From assembly GCA_032622095.1 (NCBI GenBank), contig CP136061.1, positions 3,472,001 to 3,536,000 of the forward strand: a stretch of 64,000 nucleotides of DNA. The letters are read 5' to 3'. The DNA is from Siphonodentalium dalli. Lineage: Eukaryota; Mollusca; Scaphopoda; Gadilida; Siphonodentaliidae. Below, piece by piece: positions 1 to 10,785 of the stretch. Each line of letters begins with the position of its first letter. Position 1 is the stretch's first letter. Below the pieces are notes generated by a model. That model made no database searches. It was not told the origin of the DNA and saw only the letters and a program-made list of their open reading frames with translations. A program made the position numbers and the translations under genes.

Positions 1-1245
1 ATTATATCCGATGGATCGATGTATATAGCATCTGGTGCGAAAATGTGAATAGCCGTGTGCGTGACGTGAGCGTTACCTGCAGTACGGGCGTTACCTAGTT
101 TATATGAATAAGTCTAAGGCAAATAATTGTTAACAATTTGCCAACAAGTGCATATTAAGAATATTCGAGAGAACTTTTGTTTCTCGTGCACTATATTATT
201 TAAATGAATAGTTTAGCCCGGTTTAGCGACTGTATGGACGATTAAAGTAAAATTGTTTGAGCGCAATCGTAATTTGCTATATGCCGACAACAGGCAAGTT
301 AAACTGGTTGGGAAGACATCATGAAGAACTCGAAACATCTAATGGAAATTTATCTAATCCTTCCATTTTACGTTTTTACTGCGCCTTCTTTCCGGTGGGT
401 CTACTAGCGGATAATTGAACAATAAAACTATACAGATAACTCAGTACTTACTTTGAAGTGACAATTCCGTCGGCCATTTGTACACTACAAATAGTAACCA
501 CGTGACAGTATTTGGTGGCCCTGGAAGTGGGTTTATGAGAAATAATATAATTTTGTATGAAAGCCGCCATCTTGGATTTCAAATTTGAATCCATCCGCAC
601 ACACTGCAGCCCTCATTTATTGGTGAAATGTTTGAAATGAAAATAATTTTATCTACACAATACGAGACATTTACTATAACTCTGTGTCTTTCCTTCTTCT
701 TTATCATTCTATTCATTGGTCAGCAAAAATAAACTCCTTCCTAAGTTGAGCTACAGTGTGACTGATACTTTCATTTTTATTACTAATAACTAAGAAATAA
801 CGAGATTGCGCATATCGAAACCAATGTTATATGTGGTTGTTACTTACAGTGGAATTACCAATCAAAGTCCAATTAGTCCAAAAAGATACACAACATTAAT
901 CAATATATTCAAAAGTGTACAGAAAACATTGGAAAAAAAGGTCAAAGCATTTGTTGGTTGACAAATCACTGTACCAGTTTGTTTCCATAACAATTGTTTC
1001 AATACACGAAATGTCATTATTGTGAAGTTATCAATAATATTAAATATAAGAACATAGTTGATATATTTCTCCATGTTCTTCTTGGGGATGATTGTTTTAC
1101 AGACTTGAATTATTTGCAAATTTGCCCACTACGAATGTCATGGTATTAAAGTATCTTTGTCAGTTTTGACAACCCAATTAGTACAAATTTCAGAAATGTT
1201 CAGCTCACCAACAAAAAGAAAATTAAAAATACTTGCAATCATGGT

Positions 1246-1400
1246 CATTCGTATCACGCCAATCACGGTCATTCGTATCAGGCAGGCACCGCGGAAATCC
1301 TCGTATCACGCCAATCACGTCATTCGTATCACGCCAATCACGTCATTCGTATCACGCAGGCACCGCGGAAATCCATAAACTCATTCCTTAGTTAAACGTT
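1246..1400. repeat. Short tandem repeat, ancestral-like state in copy A
   Basis: Three to four units of a repeat of about 23 bp (core TCATTCGTATCACGCCAATC), partly interrupted by GCAGGCACCGCGGAAATCC, are followed by one monomer of the 49-bp unit (CCATAAACTCATTCCTTAG...). In copy B the same position holds seven of the first repeat and about forty of the second, so this locus shows the unexpanded state. Confidence 0.8.
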
Positions 1401-2478
1401 CACCCATTACTGAGAACGCTCTTTATTATCTATCGATTTATGGCGACAGATTGAAGCACTTACGCTCTTTATACTAGTTGACAAGTATGGTACAATTATA
1501 TCTAAATCTTTACAAACACATTTTCGTTTTAAAACACATATATTTTGGACAGTCAAAATATATTAAAAAGTTTCTCTTATCGCGGATTCCAACACTATTC
1601 CGCTATATATTTGTCCCCCGGAAATCAATTTCGGGGGACTGTATAAATCAGCGATGTCCGTCCGCCCGTTCGTCCTTCTGGACGTCCGTCCCAGATGGGT
1701 TCGGGTGATAACTTTAGTTTCAGTTGTCTGATTCTTTTGAAATTCTGTATGTATATTAGCCAAATGAAAATACATGTCAAGTTCGAATTTGGATTCAGTC
1801 CAGCTATGTTACCGAAGTTATGGTCGTTGGCGACTTAGAATTTGACAGGGTTATTTGTGTTTCCGGGTGATAGCTTTAGTTATAGTTGTTTGTTTTCAAA
1901 TTTACTCATGTGAAAAGACAGACCAAGTTCAAATTTAGGTTCTGCCTGCCCATTGTTACCGCAAATATAGTCATTGTCGACTTACAATTTTTCAGATTTA
2001 TTTTTATTTTTTGGCAATGCCAATTTGAGGTCATATTTCGACTTTAAGAGGTTTTTTTCCCGATTCGGTTATATGTATGTAGCTCAGTTATGAGACAATA
2101 CACACGTATGCTATCCCTATAATATATTTCGACAAAGCTCCTCCGCTCCTAATGAAGCCAGTGGCTTCAAGACACCGTTTCTGTGGACAATGTGGCAGAG
2201 CGGCCTTTTATTTAGTCCTAAGATAATACAGTTTGGTACATTCAATCACAAAGTGGAATTCATTGTTCTTGTCTCATCCAGAGTTAGCTACACCCAGCAG
2301 AATTAACAAAATGTTCATCACTTCTTTCACGCATCACACATAAGGCCTCAGTGCCGATCAAATTAGAAATCAGACTCAGTATTTTACGACCCTCTTTTCT
2401 AATGACCCACCCAAATATCTCCCAATTTATTACATGATCCTACCTTTATTCCATTCAATAAACCCGTTCTATAAATAG

Positions 2479-2626
2479 AGGATCTCACATGAGTTTCTAT
2501 TTTATACGGAATTTATCAACCGAGTTCACTAAATTCGATTTGAGCCGAGGTTTACCGAGGCTCAAATAGAATTTAGAGGACGAGGTTGATAAATTAGGTA
2601 TAATATAGGACGAGTGTGAGATACCT
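2479..2626. mobile_element. Foldback MITE-like palindrome
   Basis: A 148-bp imperfect palindrome. The left arm (ATCTCACAT...AATTTATCAACC...TTTGAGCC) is matched in inverted orientation by the right arm (GGCTCAAAT...GGTTGATAAATT...GTGTGAGAT). It lies in a stretch of copy A that copy B lacks, so it inserted after the duplication or was lost from B. There is no coding capacity and no clear target duplication. Confidence 0.65.
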
Positions 2627-3153
2627 TTTATCACATGATCAAATAAACCCGAAGCAACGCGAAATATTCATCGAAAACATCAATCATAAACTACAGCGAT
2701 CGCAAGTTATTTGAAGAACGCCGTGACGTCATCGCACGCGCTGATATTAAACGTGTCTATTACCGATAATTATGAAACTGCTTTTATGGGCAAATTATGT
2801 GATAAATTGTGATATTAAACGTTCGTTTAGTAACAGGAAATAGTGCCAGTCGACATTTGACTTCGGTTTGTCGTCTGTTTACATTCCGTACGCTACGTCT
2901 CAAAATACTATGGATTCCAATATGTTTCCAACAGTCTCTAATGAATGAAGAGTTTGAAAAGTTATTTCATTATATATACGCCATTAAATATGTCAAGGAG
3001 TCTTTATTTATCTGGAACTATTTCTTTACGCGGACGAGCAAACAATAGTTATGTGAAACGTCGTCGCATGTACTTTTGAAGTCGACGTTAGTATCACGTC
3101 CCGTTTGTTGATTTAAGTATGTTTTTGTATGTAGGTTTTGGATCATGTAATCA

Positions 3154-3308
3154 ATAGAATCTACAACTCTTCCCCAGTTTATAGCGGAATTTACAAAACT
3201 TGTCCAGTAAACTAGGTCTGAACCTCGCCAAAGGCTCGGTCCAACCCTAATTTATTGGACTCGTTTTGTAGATTCCGCTATAAACTGGAGACTCGTTGTA
3301 GATCCTAT
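3154..3308. mobile_element. Second foldback MITE-like palindrome
   Basis: The left arm (ATCTACAACTC...CCAGTTTATAGCGGAAT) pairs with the right arm (ATTCCGCTATAAACTGG...GTTGTAGATC) over more than 40 bp. It is unrelated in sequence to the palindrome at 2479. It ends exactly where homology to copy B resumes (3309/50261), which marks it as part of the A-specific insertion. Confidence 0.65.
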
Positions 3309-5087
3309 AATTAACCATCTCCCAATATATAAAACGTGACGAATGTCTAGATTTGTTCTTGCAAAAAATATTATCATTTTAGTTTGGGAAAAATTAGTTT
3401 TCAACTACGATGCTTTTTTGTGTTATCAAAGAAATATAGAGCTAGGTGCATACTTTCTTGGCCATCGGCAACTATAATAGTATCATCTGCATATAATAGA
3501 TCAACAACTTCATGTATGTGCCGAACTGTTTTGACATAAACTGTTTATGTAACAGAGTCTGCATATCTCAGTTTGCAAAAAAGACTCTATATATCATTTA
3601 TAGAACAATAAACTAAGAGAGTGGACAATTTTTGTCCTTGTCTCACCCCTGCATCACGCATACAATAATCGCTGCTCTTGCTATTTTATATAATAAAAGA
3701 CTTAATACTACTATACAGGCTCTTGATGTTAAAATATTTACCCGTGATCCAATTTCTAATTAGTTTCACCCATAATCCATTCCGCCGTACAGCACCGAAG
3801 GATCAGCACACCATTACATCGATGTTCTAATGAACCATTTCTGGGGTTTTTTTTGGTGGGCAGCTTGGTTTGAATCACTAGTTGTTAATATATTTGGGCC
3901 TTAATTTTGTCGTCTGTTGTTTTATGGGATCCCTGCTATAAAAACACTAATGAGATGATTTTTTTAAGAATTCACCTAGAAATAAGATTATCACATCTAG
4001 GAGTAAGGTAGCTCTCATTCCAACCAGTCACTTCACTTGCACTCCGCTAATTTCGGTTTCCATTGCTTATTATTGACGGTTGAGACACACTATTTTAGCA
4101 CTGGATTTATTTGAGCACGTGCAACGAAACAAGTCAATTCATTGGATCACACTGTAACACTATAACAAACAATTCAACGTTGAAGATGGAGCATGGCCTG
4201 CCATTTAAATGTGCCATATGCTATACACGCTTACATTATAGATAGATTGATATGGTTTATTGACAAAGTGCATACAATAATATTAAGGTAGTTAAATATG
4301 AAATAAAGATATGGATACTGAATAGCACTCAGTCGACGCATTGTAATTTGGTACGTTTCTATAGCAGTAAATAATTCGATTGTATCCATGAGGCCATTAA
4401 TATGATGTTTTGATGGCCAGATATTGACTTTCAAAAGAAGTTTCACCAATGAAAATCTCAGGTAAAGAGCGTTCAGACTTTCGTCAGATGCCATAAATAA
4501 CCACCAGTTGCACTCGGTACCGGAATTTAAAGGTGGATTATCTCTTTGTAAACATGTCCGGAAATGCTTCTATCGATTAATATTGATTTTAATTCGAATA
4601 TTTTCTGGTCTAAAAAGGTGTCGTTCAGCTAACGAACAATAGTGGTTACTGTTAACATAGACCAGAAATCATATTGTGCAATTTTGTCACAAATAAACGT
4701 TAATTATACCCATTATCGCTTATAACTATGGAATAAAACAATACAACCAATCAATATGGGACGTTTGACGTTCGGTACGTATTCATAGGAACAGCCTAAT
4801 GCTCTCTATCGCTACACTGTATCACCCGAATGGTCTGTTCTAAAAATAGACAAATAAACGGTCCCAATAAAATATTGGAAATAAAATCAATATTAATTGA
4901 TAGAAGCCTTTCCGGACAGGGGTTTTCAGTTCATACTTATCATTTTATACCCACGCAACTATTTCAAATTTGTTATTTAAAGAGATAATCCATCTTTAAA
5001 TGTAAATGAAAATAACTGCTGCAAAATATATCTTTTGCAGTTGTTTTTGATAATTTATTAATACATTTTTATTTAATGTTTTTTCAG

Positions 5088-5117
5088 AAAAGAGGCCTTT
5101 GGGGTTCCGTACAAAAT
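5088..5117 (+). CDS. Putative micro-exon A1 (peptide KRGLWGSVQN)
   Basis: This 30-nt unit is preceded by a strong polypyrimidine acceptor (TTTAATGTTTTTTCAG) and followed by GTAAGTAAC. Phase 0 gives ten residues starting with Lys-Arg-Gly. Its counterpart in copy B (52157-52198) is 42 nt, so A1 is four codons shorter. The first ten codons differ at about 8 of 30 nt, while the following intron differs at roughly 7 percent. The family is unrecognised; it is inferred to be one of many symmetric exons of a single gene. There is no transcript evidence. Confidence 0.55.
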
Positions 5118-5350
5118 GTAAGTAACTAAACACATATGATTCATATATACGTCACTTGATCCAACCAATGACATGAAAAATGTATACTTTAATCCTTCCA
5201 TGACTGGAGCTTCCTCAAATCTTGCAAAAACCTTGTGCAGCTTCTTTTAAGGATTTTGATTTGTTAAAAATGCATAAATCGCTGGTGTTTTTCATGTGAT
5301 ATACAATATCTTCAATTCGTTTAGTTGGTATATAAGGTTTATAAGATAAA

Positions 5351-5494
5351 AGGTTTATAAGATATGAGGTTGTATAAGATATAATGTATATAATATAAAA
5401 GGTTTATAAGATATGAGGTTGTATAAGATATAATGTATATAATATAAAAGGTTTATAAGATATGAGGTTGTATAAGATATAATGTATATAATAT
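5351..5494. repeat. AT-rich tandem repeat, about 49 bp x 3
   Basis: Three near-identical units beginning GGTTTATAAGATATGAGG start at 5351, 5401 and 5450. Copy B has less than one unit here (about 52420-52440), so the array expanded in A or contracted in B. A 64-codon antisense frame through it is a repeat artefact. Confidence 0.85.
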
Positions 5495-5534
5495 TTTATG
5501 AAACTCACTAGTCTGCGACTCGTTGTGAATCTTG

Positions 5535-6925
5535 GCGTGGTCAAGATAGTATCCGAAATAAATACTATTTTATCAATATAATCATTATCCAAGGGCAACT
5601 TATATATATCCTGTTATCGTTGTTGTTGTTGTGGTTCTTGCTCTACGGAAAATTGAATCATACAACTTCCCTAACCCCAAACACCGGATGGTCGGATGAC
5701 AAAATATGTAGTGACTCTTTAATTAAGAACTATGGATTCTCATACTTTTTTTTCATAGTGAAACACTTCATCAAAATGCGATGGCTATTTACTTGTCCAT
5801 ATCGCTGATAAGCGACCTTTTCATGAAATGTATTCTTTAATATTACCAGCTTTCAAAACGTGTCCACATGGACAGACGGCTATCATCATAAATACTTACG
5901 TATGTATACATGGTACATAGCTTTAAAATTCATTTATTGCTAAATTCTGATTCACTAAACTCTTTGGAAATCACTGGAACCAATATGTGATTACAACATA
6001 GAACTGATGAGAATTAAAGATACACGGTCCAAATCAATGGTCCTAAATCACTATCCCTTTAGGCCCGATGAGAAAAATAAATATCCTATATGTATACATA
6101 TGTATGTATCGTATATAAGTAGTTGACAATGATTAGCATTGATTCTTGATAGTTACTCTAATCTGATAACTAGGTGGTCCTAGGTAAATTGCAATGTTTT
6201 GTTATTGGAATCTGACGATATTGGGATCATTGAGTTGGACTGTGTACTTTTAATTTAATTATAATTATTTAAGGGCATGTTCATGTATATATGCATAAGT
6301 TATCATATAGTAATACTCACAAGTGGGACAGAAGACAAGTCCATGTGCACCAAAGCCTACCACTCGATAATATAATGTTACAACTAAAAACCCATATTGC
6401 TAGAGTAGAAACAAGCTGGTAAATCCGAATAAACGAAGAATGAAATTCACAGGTGAAATGTCACAAACAAATTGAATCCCCGAGAACGAATAAACTAAAC
6501 CTGTTATCCTCCTGGCAGACAACATATGACCTGAAGTAGAACCGTGTTTTTACAGTTTTTGCCCGTGCACATGAGCTGGTCTCCCCGCCCTGCTTTGAGC
6601 TTCGCGTGAATTTATATACGCTGACCTGTCCTGGCCAGTTAATATATGAGTGTACGATCAGTTTGACCTATATTTATTCCCCGACCACTAACTGCAGGGG
6701 CGCGAGCTGGTGGGGCCCCTCCGGTTGCAGCTCGTGTGCCATCGCCCGGGCTGGGTTGGGGTGCTTATCGGGGTCGCGGTGCTGCGGTGGCTGGTTGGGA
6801 TAATTTTGTTGATATATATATGTATGTTTGTATTTGAACGCAGTGGGCAGGCGGGTCAGTGGAGCAATGTAGCACTCTATACCACTAGTTGTGGTCATTT
6901 AAGTGAATAAACGATATATAATTAT
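5535..6925. other. Stretch unique to duplication copy A
   Basis: Copy B passes directly from sequence equivalent to 5534 to sequence equivalent to 6925, so these 1.4 kb were inserted in A or deleted in B. The block includes a GC-rich patch at about 6690-6800 with short frames open on both strands. I find no conserved domain, splice-site-bounded micro-exon, terminal repeat or target duplication, and do not call a gene. Confidence 0.6.
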
Positions 6926-7260
6926 CAAATTCGATTCATAAAATCTCATATCCCAACATACCTCGCTGCAGATCCTCTATATATGCTTTACAGTAAAATA
7001 GCTCTGAATGGCCGGAAAATAAACGACGTATCAATCGCTTGCCCCAGCGAGCAAATACAATTTGTTATTCGCTGTTACCTTCATATTTACCTTCATAGCA
7101 TTGTTACTGGCGAATCACAGTCGCGCGCTCTAACTGAACTGAAAGTCATTAAGACACTGTTCTATATTATTAATATTATTAATGCAAATGTTATTAATGT
7201 TATTTGACTTTTCTCTATGTTGTTTTCTATATTAAACTTGCATATTAAGGTACCTTGGGC

Positions 7261-7330
7261 AAACATTAATGGTGAGTGAAATGGGGACAGCTTACAAACA
7301 TTAATGGTGAGTGAAATGGGGACAGCTTTT
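7261..7330 (+). repeat. 35-bp minisatellite containing a splice-donor-like site, 2 units
   Basis: Two exact 35-bp units start AAACATTAATGGTGAGTGAA. Each carries ATG/GTGAGT, a consensus 5' splice site. Copy B has four units of 28 or 35 bp at 52794-52915. No acceptor at multiple-of-three spacing makes this a convincing exon of the micro-exon set. Confidence 0.8.
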
Positions 7331-7907
7331 TTCATAGAAGGTAGTCAGTTGGCAATAAACTGATTCGTTTCCGTCTACATTTTTATTGCAAAACTAGAGA
7401 ACACAACGGCAATTGAAATAACAAAATGCACATAATAAAAAGGAAACCTACGGCTTTTGACAGACGACGAAAATTATCTTATTCGTGGGTACAAGAAAAT
7501 ACCGAGTTTTCACTTGCGTTAAACTACACAGGAACGTATACAACACATAGAACATATCAACTGAAAAAATCTGATTATACCTTGATTCAGATCACTCTTG
7601 GTAGGAACAGTTAACCTATATCATAACCATTGATGTTCATCAATTGGGTCATTGTTATGTTGTCTCACCGAAGGTGATATATGTGTTCATAAAAGTTAAC
7701 AAGATGTGACACAATTTACGTTTTATGCATTAAGATAATATATTTTGTTGCTACATGTTGCTCTAGATAATTATAAATTGTTCATTCGAAACTAATGCCA
7801 TTGTGCACGACGACGCATGGTACATCGCACTCTTGAATAGACACGAGGTTCCGGTTCAATCTAAGGCAAATGAGTGTATATGACAACATAGAGTCACATT
7901 CCCACAG

Positions 7908-7955
7908 GAAGGTGTGTTAGTTAGACTGTGGAACAACTGAACAGGCTTGGTGTTT
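7908..7955 (+). CDS. Candidate micro-exon with in-frame stop (EGVLVRLWNN then TGA)
   Basis: This 48-nt interval lies between a good acceptor (CATTCCCACAG) and a good donor (TTTGTAAGTAA), the same architecture as the neighbouring micro-exons. In phase 0 it reads ten residues and then a stop. The copy-B equivalent (53500-53547, peptide KSVLVRLWNN) keeps the length, both splice sites and the stop. It could be an alternative terminal or poison exon, or chance. It is weaker than the other exon calls because it is the only one with a stop. Confidence 0.28.
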
Positions 7956-8800
7956 GTAAGTAATTGTGAGAAAATGCAAACACCGGGAAAATATGATTTC
8001 TGACCAGACACCCTCCACGACCCTGCACGATGAATTTGTCGTCAGAGTCCACCTGCTTCGGTAGGAAAACAAATTTACTTTACAAACAGAAAGTTTTTTT
8101 TTCTCCAAAAACAAACACATGTTGCACCAGTTAAATGGATATGTACTCAATTGTTGTTGTTGGTTTCTATAGTCTCTGAGTCGTAGAATAGGGTAACCAG
8201 ATTTCCATTATTTGAAAGTTTGTTGAATACGAAGTAATGTTAAGGATGGCAGATTAGCCGGAATGCGAAAATACCAATTGTCGTTGTCGAGTAATTTTTG
8301 GACAGTTTTCAAGCAAATGTATCAAATACATGTTATATTATATGCATACTAGTCCCATATACTAATTTAAGTCATTGTACAATCACTAGTCAGTGTGTGG
8401 CTTGAGTTTACGCCCTGTGTCAACATAATTGTTTATACGATCATCCGTGCCACGCATTGCCAAATCCAATGTCAGTGAATCAATTTTAATTACGTCTTGT
8501 ACACGGAAATTCGTAATTTAATTTATAGCTCCAGCCACATATTAAAGTTATATCAAATTATTAACTTTGATTTTAAGATAACCTATTAACCTGAACGTCT
8601 ACACAATACATCTTCGACTCAAATTACTTAGTTTTCTACATATGATTGCTATTAGACCGTTGTTATCACCATGAATTTATTGAAAATGGCGTACAGTACC
8701 CCTTCAACCCGTTCTATACTGAATGGATACTAAACATGGGAACGGTAAATTATTCATTAGGACAGCATACATAACAGATAAATAGATATATTAATTACAG

Positions 8801-8851
8801 ATACAACAAGGACGGAATGATTCGTATTCATTGATCGGAATTGTTCATATA
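8801..8851 (+). CDS. Putative micro-exon A2 (IQQGRNDSYSLIGIVHI)
   Basis: This 51-nt unit follows TTAATTACAG and is followed by GTAAGTTCAAC. Phase 0 is open for 17 residues, and +1 contains a stop. The copy-B equivalent at 54413 has three substitutions, two changing residues (Leu to Phe, Ile to Asn). The exon 3' half and its donor form an imperfect hairpin of about 50 bp with intron sequence at 8879-8930. That could modulate splicing, or could mean the unit is part of an inverted repeat and not a true exon. Confidence 0.42.
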
Positions 8852-9206
8852 GTAAGTTCAACAAATGACTATAGGTCGTTTGTTGAACTTAGTATCTGAA
8901 CATTTCCGAAGGGAACGAATCGTCAATGAGTATTTAGCATAGGCAGATTGAATTGCTGTAGCTTTTTGGCGAATGTACTAGTTTGAAGATGCAACTCTGT
9001 ATGAAATATTGAGTTTGTGTCATGTCTATCAGTGTCTATGGAAAGTCAAACAATCAATCTCTGTGGGACATTAAATCAACTGTCAAATTGCAAGAAATAT
9101 ATTGACACTTCCATAGGCTAAGTACATATGCTTGCTTTCTTACCAAGATTATGAATAGTTGCAATTATCTAGACGATATGCTAATATCAACATGTTTGTT
9201 TCACAG

Positions 9207-9236
9207 GTAATCAACGACGGAACGAAGGCTGTAGTG
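9207..9236 (+). CDS. Putative micro-exon A3 (VINDGTKAVV)
   Basis: Thirty nt between GTTTGTTTCACAG and GTAAGTTAGC. Phase 0 gives ten residues; the +1 frame begins with a stop. The copy-B equivalent (54811-54840, VYNGGKKAVV) differs at 5 of 30 nt, four of which change residues, while the next 40 nt of intron differ at about one position. The C-terminal part of the peptide (KAVV) is conserved and the first half is not. Confidence 0.55.
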
Positions 9237-10159
9237 GTAAGTTAGCTAATCTAAATAAGTTGTGATTATCTGTCCCGGGACGACTGGTAGGAGTGATGGA
9301 TATTTATAAATTGCTTTTGACCGCACAGTTTTGAGATAAATGTGGTGACCATAAGAAATGGCAACGAAATCACTGCATTGTTTAACAATGCAAAGCACTC
9401 CGGGGTCAGGTTTTTTCTTTTGAGGCGTTAATTTGTCATCTTGCTAGTCCCCACCCCCGAGGAACACACATTCTGTATATGAGTATTTCATGTATTGGTT
9501 GACATGTATGGATTGAGAGAACCATAGTCTGTGGCTAGTGCAATTCCAGATGATGTGAGCCAACCAACTAATCATATTCAACAGTTGTCCAAGTTTCCTT
9601 TGACGTAAACCAGTTATATTGGTGGGAATAGATACTTGTTCACGTTGAAATGCGTTTCACTTACATGTCAATAGTGGACTTTCTGCATTTTTCACCCACT
9701 CATCTAAAATCACCGATAACGTTAATAAAATGTGACAGCAAACCAGTCTATTCAATAGAACAAATATGTGTTGTGAACTTCAAATGAGGTGTCAACTGAA
9801 CGCAGTAATGTATTATGAAGATATATTTTAACACAATGATTACATAATTTCATAAGAATAAGAACCCATTTGACCTCGGGAAGTTACTTCTGATAGGTTA
9901 TTCCGTCGTTCGGGAAAACGTTTACATGATTTCCGTAACTTCCGCTCCGCATTGTCGTATCGAAAGAAATTATATAATGTAATTGGTAATTGGTGAATTG
10001 GAAAATACATACATCACGAGACGTCCAGTGTAAGAAATGTTTAACAAATAAGTAATGTTTACGATTTACAATTACAATTACAACAAAAAACACAATACAA
10101 AATAAGGGATGCAAACAAAAGGGTGGGTCACTGCATACGAGATATCCACACATTTACAA

Positions 10160-10785
10160 AGGTATTGTCAGATAATGGACGGCCCCGTGAACAACATCAC
10201 GATAAGTTGGTTTCATGGATGATATTGTCCATCTATATCTAAACTACACCGTGTTCATATTAGCTTTGAGTATGTGATCACAATTGCATGGATATGTCAG
10301 TATGACGCTCGAGACACACTGTCATACAGTGGACACATTTAATGATTTTATCTCATGTACGATATATATAAGGGGTCCTATATTTATAATAGAAACAGTC
10401 TACGGTATCTGCGCAACATAAATTATATTATGCATCAATCAATACAATCTTGCGAGTATAGTAAACAAATGGAACATAATTTCACAGGAATATGTTTTAT
10501 AAGTAGAATCATTGGCAATACTCATCACTGGATTAAATGTAGTAGTTTGATTTTAACACGATCAATTTTATTGTTACAGGACGTTGTTCAGGACAAAGGC
10601 AAAGACATTGCTGTAAGTGTAATTTTTACCATAAATTACGCGAAGGGTTCCAGGCCGATTTTCGAGGAAATCGCCAAACTCTGGAAAAATGGCTTCAAAC
10701 CACTTTTTGTAAAAATACAAATGTTTCTGACACACTACACCTTACCCAGTCATTGTTTATTTCATCACGAACTTCCATAACATAT
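10160..10785 (+). repeat. Exon module, copy 1 of about 4
   Basis: This module of about 600 bp recurs at 12600-13200, 56560-56990 and 57230-57780. Shared landmarks in order: TTGGTTTCATGGATGATA, a TATATATAAGG box (here 10363-10373), GGTCTACGGTATCTGCGCAA, CATAATTTCACAGGAATATG, an acceptor TTGTTACAG, a variable micro-exon, then GTAAGTGTAATTTTTACC. The TATA-like motif about 200 bp before each exon might be a promoter, but no other core element supports that. Intron sequence is nearly identical among modules; the exon is the variable part. Confidence 0.8.
10580..10612 (+). CDS. Putative micro-exon A4 (DVVQDKGKDIA)
   Basis: Thirty-three nt between TTATTGTTACAG and GTAAGTGTAA, phase 0. It belongs to the exon module repeated at 12994, 56932 and 57578. 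Compared with 57578 it differs at 8 of 33 nt, all amino-acid-changing, while the first 175 nt of the following intron differ at about five positions. The eleven residues fit three helical turns with hydrophobic V, V, I and A on one face. The frame stays open for some 56 codons past the donor (to 10780), so a longer unspliced exon is a possible alternative reading. Confidence 0.58.

Larger units (their letters stand above)
1..10785 (+). repeat. Segmental duplication, copy A
   Basis: This block matches 42918-57780 in the same orientation, starting at the first base of the window, so it may extend further left. Aligned parts: 1-1400 with 42918-44250, 1400-2045 with 46200-46843, 2048-2400 with 49640-49970, 3310-5500 with 50262-52460, and 6925-10785 with 52480-56990 and again in part with 57050-57780. 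Stretches unique to A are 2400-3308 (two foldback elements) and about 5535-6925. Intronic identity is high, around 93-98 percent by eye. The block carries micro-exons at 5088, 8801, 9207 and 10580. Apart from these and the repeats listed separately, I see no gene in 1-5087; the short ORFs there are not shared usefully between the copies. Confidence 0.9.

Noticed and set aside
1094-1141. Exon after TTGTTTTACAG in copy A, also present in copy B
   Set aside because: Phase 0 hits TGA at once, and the 40-nt length and weak donor (GTATTA) do not fit the set.
6606-6910. Overlapping GC-rich ORFs on both strands
   Set aside because: Open on both strands because of composition; no domain, no splice context, absent from copy B.
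7426-7614. A 62-residue frame (MHIIKRKPTAFDRRRK...) partly shared with 52899-53135
   Set aside because: Shared only because the whole block is duplicated; it is truncated differently in copy B and has no domain.
10613-10780. Coding continuation past the donor (..FEEIAKLWKNGFKPLF..)
   Set aside because: Open in three module copies, but frameshifted in the 28386 copy and stopped early at 13157; kept only as an alternative in the exon notes.
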